DNA of 64,000 nt, from assembly GCA_965153455.1 (NCBI GenBank), contig OZ234497.1:5828001-5892000 (forward strand), written 5' to 3'. The DNA is from Sphagnum compactum (Eukaryota; Bryophyta; Sphagnopsida; Sphagnales). A model generated the notes under the pieces. That model worked only from the letters and a program-made list of their open reading frames with translations. It made no database searches and was not told the DNA's origin. Position 1 is the stretch's first letter. Each line of letters starts with the position of its first letter. Both the position numbers and the translations under genes were made by a program. Of the stretch, positions 51,327 through 60,419 are shown piece by piece.

Positions 51327-51590
51327 TATCTATGAAGGAAGGTAGTTTGTTTTGTTTTGTAGTTATGAGATCCACTGAACCGGGATGCTTCAGATTGTGT
51401 TCTTTGTGTCTTTAGAAAGCTCTCGATGAGGAGGGGTGCATGGGCTTGGTTTCATGGCGTTTGGACTTGTGGTGCAAAAGTTCTTGAATGTTGAATGATT
51501 TCTTCACTAAAAATGAAATTAAATGGTAGCTGAAAATTTCGGAGGAATTGGAATGTGCCTTTGGTGTTGTTGGAAAGCTCTTGGAGATAT
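51327..51590. repeat. dispersed repeat, copy B
   Basis: Second copy of the 41437-41720 sequence, in the same orientation, about 85-90% alike by eye over 150 bp. Confidence 0.8.
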
Positions 51591-51704
51591 TGATCCAGCC
51601 CATCTCCATATATTGTTCTACAAAGGAACATGTGAGGAGTTGTAGGATGCTAGCAATTGAAAGCAACAAGTGACAAGCTAGAAACTCTTTCCTTTGGTGA
51701 CAAA

Positions 51705-52255
51705 TATTTCCAAAGTATCTATTCTTCATACTAAGAACCATTCACATATTACTAGGACTGAATGTGGGCAATGTTTTTTTTCTCGATTTTGTGATGTTGT
51801 CTCAAGTGGCAATCATTTGTAACTATACTTGGCCAAATTTGGCAATATTCAAATTTTGAAAGTAAAAAATCTTAAGCACCTTTTCATATTTTCCAAAGGA
51901 TTTGTTCTTCATACTAAGAACCATTCACATGTTATGAGGACTTAATGTGAACAATGGTTTTTTTTTCTCGATTTTGTGATGTTGTTAAAGTGGCAATTTG
52001 TAACTATATTTGGCCAAATTTGGTAATATTCAAATTTTGAAAGTAAAAATTAAGCACTTTTTTTCATATTTTCCAACGGATTTATTCTTCATACTAAGAA
52101 CCATTCACATATTATGAGGACTTATTGTGAACAATGTTTTTTTTCCCTTGATTTTGTGATGTTGTTCAAATGGCGATCATTTGTAATTATATTTAACCAA
52201 ATCTGGTAATATTCAAATTTTGAAAGTAAAAAAATCTTAAATGCCTTTTCATATT
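51705..52255. repeat. three tandem copies of a ~180-bp unit
   Basis: TTCTTCATACTAAGAACCAT marks each copy at 51722, 51905 and 52085. Each continues through CTCGATTTTGTGATGTTGT and ATATTCAAATTTTGAAAGTA. Confidence 0.9.
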
Positions 52256-53029
52256 GTAAACAATTGTGGTGGTTTTTCTTTTAAATATTTTTTTTGGATT
52301 AAATTTTTTTTTGTGACCAATTTTTTTTTTCAAAACACTTTTCACAAATTGGTGAAAATTTGCCCAAAAAAACCATTAAATGTGGGTATGGGCTGTCCAT
52401 ATTCATCATTAGAGCAATGGATACCAAGTAAGCTCACAAAATATCGTTAGACAACAAATATTTCATCACAAATTCAATTATAGATAATTTCTATAAACTT
52501 TCGATGTTACACTTGAACATGCATGCAATAGTTGGACAAAAGGGATCTAGCTATTGGATGGTTGTTCATTCAAAATAGGATATTGTTATGTTTAATGAAT
52601 CTAGAACTAAAGATTTTTTTTCAAAGATGTCACCAAAACAATTGGAAATGTTTTCATGTATATAGACAAATTATTGACTTTGCATACATTCCTTAACTAG
52701 AAATTACCTAGTCCCAAATCCTAACTTATTATGTTTGCTTTTAAACCTTTGTTGTTGAATAAAGGTATGTTGTTGTTTTACAAGTTTGATTGTTTGTAAT
52801 TTGTTATTCATGGTCTTAGCACATTGGAGTGTTATGGTTACCACTAATTAGGTGTTGGTGTGAACCCATTTGCTCAACTATAGAATGGGCAATGTATCTA
52901 ATCGGCATTGAAATGGGGAAAGAACAAAAAATTAGCTTGCACATGAAGCTGCAATTTTTTTGTAAATAAACTAAAACAAAGGAACAACATATTGAAATTT
53001 TAAGGCAAGATAAACATCATTACTTCAAT

Positions 53030-53770
53030 AGATACAATAGGCACTTGTCACTTATTACAAAGAGATTTTTTTGAAACATGGCATATCTTGCTACCAACTA
53101 CAAAAGGCAAAGCTTTCTATAGCTAAGTGTTTAAACACTTGTTTCTTGTTACATGTTCCAAAAGAACAAAGTTTTAACAACTAGTTCCTTGAAAATGACA
53201 TTCTTGCCACTAGCTACATAAAGTATAACATTCACCAACTTGGTGTTCAAGACTTTTAGCTTTGCAAGTCTTTCCAAGAAGAAGACAAGCATTTTCAACA
53301 TGCATGGACATTAAACCATGTAAACCCCAAAAGTCATGAAGTGGGAGGAGGGAAGATCAAAAAAGATAAAGAGACATAACTAGTTTGCTTTTCCAAGCAA
53401 AATTTACCCAAAGAGAAGGAGGCCTAAGAGCCCATACTAAAGAAATGCAAAAACAATCCATCAAACTCCTAGATAAAAATAAAACAAACTTGTTGAAATT
53501 GGCTACTTGATCTGAGGTTATGTTTCACTTGTTACAAAGAGAAAAATTGTTTGCAAATGGACATCTCTTGTCACCTATTGCGCAAAAAAAATATTTGCGC
53601 ACTTAGGTGTTTGAACACATATGTTTCATCACATGTTGTGTAAAATGAAAAACTTTCAACTTCTGGTTCCTTAAAAGGCATAGTCTTGCCACCTACTATA
53701 GAAATCAAAGTCTTCATTAACTTCATGTTCACAAATATTAGTTCCACAAGTCTTTTAATAAAGAAGTAAT
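53030..53770. repeat. imperfect direct duplication (~480-bp spacing)
   Basis: Segments containing CACTTGTTACAAAGAGA, TAGGTGTTTGAACACA (or TAAGTGTTTAAACACT) and TTCCTT.AAA occur at 53040-53270 and again at 53525-53770. AT-rich, no gene recognised. Confidence 0.55.
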
Positions 53771-53781
53771 CATTACTTAAG

Positions 53782-53784
53782 GTG
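53782..53784. other. target-site duplication, left copy (GTG)
   Basis: Matches the GTG at 60417-60419 just outside the right terminus of the CACTA element. Confidence 0.85.
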
Positions 53785-54479
53785 CACTACTAGGAAAGTG
53801 TGGTGTAGTTCACTAGGCTATTTCACTGTGCAACCATAAAAGTGAATTAAGTTCACTATAATTTCACTGCCCTTACCTTCATTGGTGAAAATGGTTCACT
53901 ATATGGTGTACATGTTTACTAAGGGTGAAGTTTGTTTACTAGGTTTGTTTCTTTAACATTATTAAAATAATTATTGAAAAATTCGTAGTTAATTAGGTTC
54001 AGGGCATTAGTAAATTAATTAGTTAAATGTGACATATTTTATCTATATATTCCCATTTCAAGCATTGATCATGCGTTTGATGATTATTTCCACTTACATT
54101 TTTACTCTTGCTTTTGGGGGAGGGGAAAAATTATGGATGTGGTGGAAAAACAATGGCTTGACTTTCTTGTGCACGATATTGAGGTAGCATGCAGAAGACA
54201 AAAACCATTCATTCCCATGTGGGACAAAAAAATATGAAGCTTTTAAATCCTTAAGTTGTGAGATGTCCAACATATGCTAAGTCCGTATTGAACTTTTGAT
54301 GATGCTCCAAATACATGTGTGAATGTGGACTAGCTAAGGCCATAGCCAAAATCACTGCATATTTGTTTTTCCTGCATAAACAGTAGGTTCAACATGGATA
54401 TTCAGTTGAGACATTGTTGAGAGTCTAGATGCTGGCCATCATCTTTGGACAGGCGAAACACAACAGGCCTCCTCAGGCC

Positions 54480-54668
54480 AGCAGCCCTTACATACATGTA
54501 GAATGGGCTTGGTAGGCCTAGCCCTTATGTACTATGGAATGGGAGGTTGGGCTAGCCCTTATGTACTATGGAACAAGCTTTAGAGGGCCGAGCTTCATAG
54601 GGCTGATGCTTACATACTATGGAACCAAGCTTCATAGAGCCAGCCAATACTTACTATGGAATGGGTAT
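54480..54668. repeat. minisatellite within the CACTA element
   Basis: About five units of 35-50 bp built on GCCCTTATGTACTATGGAAT, with GGGCTTGGTAGGCCTA-like joins. Copies have diverged. Confidence 0.75.
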
Positions 54669-55014
54669 GCTTTGCAAAGCACTTGCATGATTGGTAAACC
54701 CATTAATGCTTAGATTCTCACCCAATTCTCCATCACCTACAGAACCGTGAATTGCCCTATTCAGCCAGCATGCCGGACGAGTCCCCACCCACTCCTGTCA
54801 CCCATGAGACCAACCCTAGAAGATGGATGTGGAGCAGATTTCGGATATTTTGCTCCTAATTCTTTGCGCACTTTTGTTGTGCGCATGGGAGAAGCTCGTT
54901 TGTGGGACCAGAGACGAGTGCGAGGGAGGAAGGTAGGTATACAGAGAGACGGGTCAAAGGGAGACATGATTTCTTCGGATTTGGATTTCTTTTTCAGCGT
55001 TTGAGGTGGTCGCA

Positions 55015-55620
55015 ATGGCAACTTTCCGTTCTTGCATTTTCAAACTCGCCCATTGTGGTAGCAACGTCTCTCAACTCCGAGGAGAACAACTTCCCACAAC
55101 TCCCGCGCTTGCTGCTGCTGATCAGCATTTCTACATGCAGACTGCGAGGGGTGAGGAGGATATTGTGCCCAATCGAGATTCCAACGCCGCTCAAGAATCA
55201 GAGCGGGGCTCAGATTTTAGGGAGAAACTATCATCATCATCCTCTTGGATTCTCGGCGGATGAACACGAGAGGAGGAGGGAGAGTGTTCGACTCGCATCC
55301 TTCTACTTCGTCGTCAGAGGAGGAACAAGAGGAGGAGGAGGAAGACGAGGTAACGGAGGAAGGGCTTGTTGAAGGAAGTATTCCTATGCCTAGCGAAGAA
55401 AATATTAGGAACCGCGTGATGGAGGAAGTGATGCAGCGTATGACTGATGTGGATTTGAAGGAAGCCGCGCAGAAGTACGACCTGGAAGAAGCTATTTGCC
55501 GAAATCGATTATGCACAAGTTCTGTCCTTCCCACATCCTCTAGTTTCACTCAAGACATTTGGAAAAGCTCGAACTCAGAGTTGTTTATGATCCAGAACAG
55601 GAGTATGATTTGCAGATGAG
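55015..55620 (+). pseudogene. captured gene fragment: basic N-terminus plus acidic region, unidentified
   Basis: An ATG at 55015 opens MATFRSCIFKLAHCGSNVSQ, which looks like an organelle presequence. The frame stops at 55261 in a Ser-rich stretch. An overlapping frame from 55245 has a Glu run (SSSEEEQEEEEEDEVTEEG) and NRVMEEVMQRMTDVDLKEAA. In yet another frame at 55560-55650 there is LRVVYDPEQEYDLQMSRHGF. The pieces look like one coding sequence broken by frameshifts, but I cannot name the family. It precedes the PhzF-like fragment directly. Confidence 0.4.
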
Positions 55621-55625
55621 CCGCC

Positions 55626-56560
55626 ATGGTTTCAATCTTGAAAGGATCTGGTGACTTAACGCTTGATACGATTCTTGCGAGTTTGCAGATAGACGCATTC
55701 ACAGATCATGCATTTGGTGGCAATTCAGCAACGGTTTGTTATTTACCATACGAGAAGAACGATAGATGGCTGCAACTCATTGCCTGGGAATTCAATCTGT
55801 CAGAGATAGCTTTCTTGGTGAAGAGACAGAACACAACAGCAAGAAGCAAAGATGCACAGAAAGGGAGACTGTTGGAAGTTGATGATGAAAATGGAAAAAC
55901 CTTAAAAGATGTGTAGCAGCAGAAAAAGGGCATTGCGGTTCAGGAGGAGAATGAATTTGATCTCCGCTGGTTCACTCCCACAGTTGAGGTTTGTTGAATC
56001 CATTTCTGCAGAAACTGCTGTCTGTATGCAAAGATACATACAGATTTAGGGTTTAAGGTTTAAAGGGTTTAAGTACAAGCAGGAAGGATGATGTTGTGTG
56101 TGCGTGTGTTAGAGACAGAGACAAAGACAGAGCTGACTACAATAGGTGCAAGCAGGTTGATCTATGTGGGCATGCAACATTGGCATCTGCGCATCTTCTT
56201 TTTGCATCTGGGATTATGTTGGGGGACACAGTTCTGTTTCACACAAAATCTGGGGTTTTGAAAGCAACTAAGGTGTCGGGCTATGAAGAGTATGAGGAGT
56301 TGCCTGAGGAAGAAGATGAGTTGGGGAAGAGGCCAGAGAGAAGGCACCCAGGTGGTAAAGGTGTTGTGCAACTCGACTTTCCTCTTGTACCTGCTGTTCC
56401 CTGCAATGACACATTTCTTCTCTCTGAAGCTTTGGGAGGAGTTGCAATCAAATGGGCTGGTGAAACTTCACTTGGTGACTATCTGGTAGAGCTCTCAAAC
56501 TGTGAACTTGTAAAGCAGCAGCAGCAGCCCCTTTGGTTCTACATTTGTGAACCAAAAACA
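55626..56560 (+). pseudogene. captured PhzF-like (phenazine biosynthesis-like) isomerase fragment
   Basis: Exon 55626-55988 carries QIDAFTDHAFGGNSATVCYL and WEFNLSEIAFLVKR, the PhzF N-terminal half with its catalytic Glu (NLSE). After a GT-AG intron the exon from 56156 carries VDLCGHATLASAHLLFASG, the second conserved block. An acidic insert (YEEYEELPEEEDELGKRPER) and LDFPLVPAVP follow. An in-frame TAG at 55914-55916 (DV*QQKKG) breaks it, and the second half, including the G-D/E-P-V-T-G-S-A-H motif, is absent. Family members are diaminopimelate-epimerase-fold isomerases. This copy cannot make one. The right boundary is approximate. Confidence 0.75.
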
Positions 56561-56959
56561 AATGAATGCTCTTTTTGCTTTTTGCTGATTGATAATATTT
56601 GGTGATGATTGTAAGAACTATGTTGCACTCAGTGGAATACATCAGAGTAGATGCTATCTTGCAGTGATTGCAGCTGTACTAACTCCTGAAACACTCCCCA
56701 TTTCTTTAGTCCATCTGGTATGGACTATGGACCATAGTCTTTTGAATGCGATCCCACCCAGTGGGACTGTCTTTGCATCTGCATGTGGTACCGACATTGA
56801 AAGCTATGAATTTCTCATGGAGTTGGCAAATATCAGGTTCCTAATTCAGCTTCTGGCAATCGGGTATTGATTTTTGTGATTCTTGAAGTGATGATGATAG
56901 CTGTGAAGGATGATGGGTGTGGAATGTTGATGTCCTGGCTTTGGAACATGTGTGTGCAG

Positions 56960-58341
56960 ATACACAAAACAAGGCAGCTGTATGAGAATGCCAAGCTTTA
57001 CTGTGTATGACGTGGAGTGCCCGGAACAGTTGTGGTGCTGTTTCACAAATGATGGGCAGTACCTGATTTGCTTGAGTAGGAATCTGCATGACGTGCTAAT
57101 TTACCGGCCCTGTTGGTTATCGTACTGCCCTGCCCCTGATTCAGTTGATGAGCTACCCATCAATGCAAAGAAATTTGAGAGCTATTTCACATTGCTTCAC
57201 CAAATCCCTCTTGTGAGTGGACAAACATAGCTCCTTTGCAAGGATTTCTTTCTTGCCACTGAGAACAATGTATATGGTATCTTTGCTGCATCGACGATAC
57301 AAGACACCAACCCAGCTGCTGCAACAGGTGCAGTGCCCACAGTGCCAAGTGTTGAGAAGACTACATTCTTTCTTGTTCGGTTGGCAGATGGGGTGGTGAC
57401 AGATCAGCGCGTGTTTCATGATGATTATATTCACTTGGCACACAATGCAGGGGTTTTCTTGCATGATGATTTGCTGGCTGTTTTGTCAGTACATTTCCAG
57501 TGCATCCACATTTTACAGGTCCGGGATGGTGGACTCTTCCTGGATGTGCGCACTATTGGCAACTTTTGTCGTGAAGATGATGAGCTTTTGCTCAACTCCC
57601 AGTCTCAGGTTTTTGCACTCCACTGCTCTTGTCTAAGTAATCAATATGGACCCCAACTTTAGATCTTCATTTGTAGTTATTGGTACAGTAACAACTTGTG
57701 GGTGGCATTGTTACTCATCTCCTGTGCATTAAGCATAGTGGATCTCAGTACATCCAATAGTGCATTGCTGGCAGGAATGTCACTCTCTGTTTTTCTCTGA
57801 GCAAATATGCCAGGCAAAGCAGGAAACTGTGCATTATTTTGTCCTGTGAGTTGGAAATTGCATGATGTGACTGGATTATATGGGTAGATGATGATTCTTC
57901 TGTTTTGTGCATAGATGGGTTTGCAAGGCACTGACAGTTAATTGGGCAGGAGGAGGCAAAATTTCAGCAGGAGCAGGCCATCTTGCATAAGGCCCGAGAC
58001 GCAGTAGCAGAAGTACCATCGGCACCACAACCCAGCAAGCCTTGGTGTTTAAAACCATGGAATAATCTAGCTACCCAGCGATGACCACACCCTCAGAGTA
58101 CAAGGACTACACTAGATGAAGCAGCCCCATTGGGCACAGCGTCCTCACAGTCTTACATTAACCATAGTGCATCTAATGGAATCAATGGTGATAGCCAGGC
58201 TGCAGACATTGATATGTTGTACGATGGATATTTTAGGGGCCTTTTTCCAGCTGAGAATGGAAGAAGCAATGAAGCAAGCACATCCCAGACAAATGGGGTT
58301 AGATGGTTTCCTGCTGGTGGGGAGTTTGGTCAGACCATCGT
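56960..58341 (+). pseudogene. DET1: captured N-terminal half of DET1 (DE-ETIOLATED 1)
   Basis: DET1 is the DDB1/COP10-associated repressor of photomorphogenesis. The fragment shows RQLYEN, then a frameshift, then SFTVYDVECPEQLW, DGQYLICLSRN and YRPCWLSYCP. After a TAG at 57228-57230 it continues in the same frame with LLCKDFFLATENN, GVVTDQRVFHDDYIHLAHN, GVFLHDDLLAVLSV and FCREDDELLLNSQSQ (to 57609). These follow the order of plant DET1. A further coding-like stretch at 57915-58341 (GQEEAKFQQEQAILHKARDA, then LYDGYFRGLFPAENG and PAGGEFGQTI, with stops) sits where DET1 has its variable linker and is probably the next exon; that is inference. The start codon and the whole C-terminal half are missing. 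Non-functional. Confidence 0.8.
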
Positions 58342-58521
58342 GATGATGGTCTGGCACTTTGTGAGTGACACTCATAAGGTTATGACTACACTCATTCTTG
58401 TCATGTTGCCATTACAGTGTTGTTGGGAGTGATTTCTCTGCAATCTCATAGATATCTCTTCTTTGTTGTAATGATTCTCTGTTGCTTCTTCTGTTTCCCA
58501 AGAGGTATCTTTTGTGACCAG

Positions 58522-59757
58522 GTTATGGAGCTTGTCAGATTTGAGCTTGTAGTTCAAGGGGGTCTGGAAGATAATGACTTGGGTGATGAAACCCATCTGT
58601 TGGGTGATGGTTTGCAGGAGGGGGAGGAACCTCAGTACAAAGATGAGATTGACTGTTTAAAGCAGCTAGTTGTCAAAGAAAGGCCAGCATCACTCTATAG
58701 TGGCTTGGTACTGCAGTTGCTTGGCATCGCCCCAGAGAAGGTCTGTCCTTGCAGATGATTTTTTGGGTTGTACCAAGCACCACCATTTCATCTGGAGATG
58801 TTAATATTTGATTTTTATTTTATTTGTTGATTTTCATGATTTGTGACAAACAACCTTTTCATTTCTCTTACCTGCACTGATGTTTGTCTTTGATATATCA
58901 GGCAATGAAGCTGACAGTAAATGAGATGCTGCTAGGGGTGCTGGAGACTATGATGCCAGGAGCTCGGATTTGGTTACTTGAGTTCATAGCAGGTGGAGGG
59001 GGAAGATTCTCACAGGTGTGCACTCATTTGTAAGATCTGGTTTGCCATATCCATCTTACAGCTCCTGTTTTGCAGGAATGTTTTTTGAATTGGATTTTTG
59101 TCTTGTGCATAGGTTGTCTTCACCAATCCAATGGAGATAGTCAAAGTTCGCCTTCAGACACAAGCGAAGGGTGGGGTACCCAAAACTATGTTTGATGTTG
59201 TAAGAGAACTTGGGGTCCTGGGTCTCTACAGAGGAGCAGGCATCACTATGGCCCGAGATGTCCCAAGCTCAGCTATTTTTTTCGCTTGCTATACACTTTT
59301 ACAGCAGCTCTATCCTGATCAAAACTTCATGGCCGGATGTCTAGCTGCCATTCCAGCCACTGTCTTAGTCACACCGATGGACATTATCAAGACTCGCTTG
59401 CAGGTGTGAACTCATTTTGGTACCACTCTTTCCTTCTCAATATTTTGTGTTGTATTCATCATTTGTGCAGATTATCAACATGAATGTTTATATATCATGC
59501 GCTATAGATTGTACAGTTGTGTAGTATTGAGGAGCATCAATGGTGTTCAAGTTGATTGATGAGAACTGTTGTTGGAGCAGAAAGAACCAACTCCAGGAGA
59601 AGAACCATACAGGGATTGGCTGCAGTGTTTGCAGTTGCTCATAGAAAGGGAAGGACCTCAAGCTCTCTTCAAGGGTAGCCTTGTGCGGGTCATACGAACG
59701 AGCCCTTAGTTTGGGATCACACTCACACTCTACAGTTTGTTTTTCAATGGGTCCTAG
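58522..59757 (+). pseudogene. captured mitochondrial carrier fragment (aspartate/glutamate carrier type)
   Basis: Exons at 58522-58740, about 58902-59018, 59113-59403 and from about 59580 join in phase. They read KDEIDCLKQLVVKERPASLY, LQLLGIAPEKAMKLTVNE, VVFTNPMEIVKVRLQTQ, RDVPSSAIFFACY, LVTPMDIIKTRLQ and REGPQALFKGSLVRVIRTSP. Two carrier signatures (P-x-[DE]-x-x-[KR]-x-[RK]) are intact and the first appears only as a worn MELVRF. The APEKA-KLTVN and FTNP-EIVK-RLQ blocks are those of the AGC (Aralar/citrin) carriers. In the last block the family's SPQFG is SP*FG, with TAG at 59707-59709. The N-terminal Ca-binding part is absent. Non-functional. Confidence 0.8.
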
Positions 59758-60416
59758 GATCTTTCTACATATATTGCACACACTTTGGCACTAGAAAGCA
59801 CATGAGGCAGCCTATTGATGTGAGTTTACATGTTACTAATGTTCTGGCAGATGGTGAGACCATTAACAGAGACATTCATTGTTACATAATACATTTACAT
59901 TTGTATAAATTGCAAGCACACTGAAAGTTCAAACAAGGATCATCAAACCTTACAAGTTTCTATGCATGTTTTTATACTTGTCATCTTGAGTTCTTAGATG
60001 GACACATGGAAATTACAAGATGAAAATATTATGGAGTTAATTACCCATATCTAATGGTTAACAGATGGAAAAATCTCCCTAAATCAACCAACCATAATTT
60101 GTGAAAAAACTCTTCTAAATTAACTAAACACAATATGAAAAAACAATTTAAATTAATTAATCACACCGGGTGAAAAAACCCTCTTAATTGATTAGTGTTG
60201 TAGGTTGATTTAACTAATATGTGTAATTTCCACCTGAATTTGGGCATCACTTATTACTATCTTGTTTCACTAGCTTAATTGACCTGTCCGTAGCAACTGG
60301 TCCCCGTTCACTAGGGGGTTAACATGTTTTACCATGATTTCCTATAGTGAATCTGTCCTAGTTCACTCAAATCTTAGTGAAATACAAGGTGAACTTGGTC
60401 ACATCTCCTAGTAGTG

Positions 60417-60419
60417 GTG
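60417..60419. other. target-site duplication, right copy (GTG)
   Basis: Pairs with 53782-53784 around the CACTA element. Confidence 0.85.

Larger units (their letters stand above)
53785..60416. mobile_element. Pack-CACTA: non-autonomous CACTA (EnSpm) transposon carrying host gene fragments
   Basis: The left end CACTACTAGGAAAG at 53785 pairs with the right end ...TCTCCTAGTAGTG finishing at 60416: 11 bp perfect, then weaker matching (AGTTCAC, TATTTCACT) over about 44 bp. GTG stands at 53782-53784 and 60417-60419, the 3-bp target duplication of this superfamily. About six TTCACT or AGTGAA motifs crowd each end (53805-53945 and 60250-60400), the subterminal repeats expected of CACTA transposase binding. 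Between the ends I see no transposase. Instead, fragments of several plant genes lie on one strand with introns. The GC content of 54.7-59.8 kb is clearly above the flanks. About 6.6 kb in all. Confidence 0.9.

Noticed and set aside
54747-55004. Possible CACTA transposase start in the element
   Set aside because: The frame has no transposase motif, and an overlapping opposite-strand frame is equally long.
53785-60416. Helitron as the vehicle for the gene fragments
   Set aside because: Ends are inverted CACTA termini with a 3-bp duplication, not TC...CTRR between A and T.
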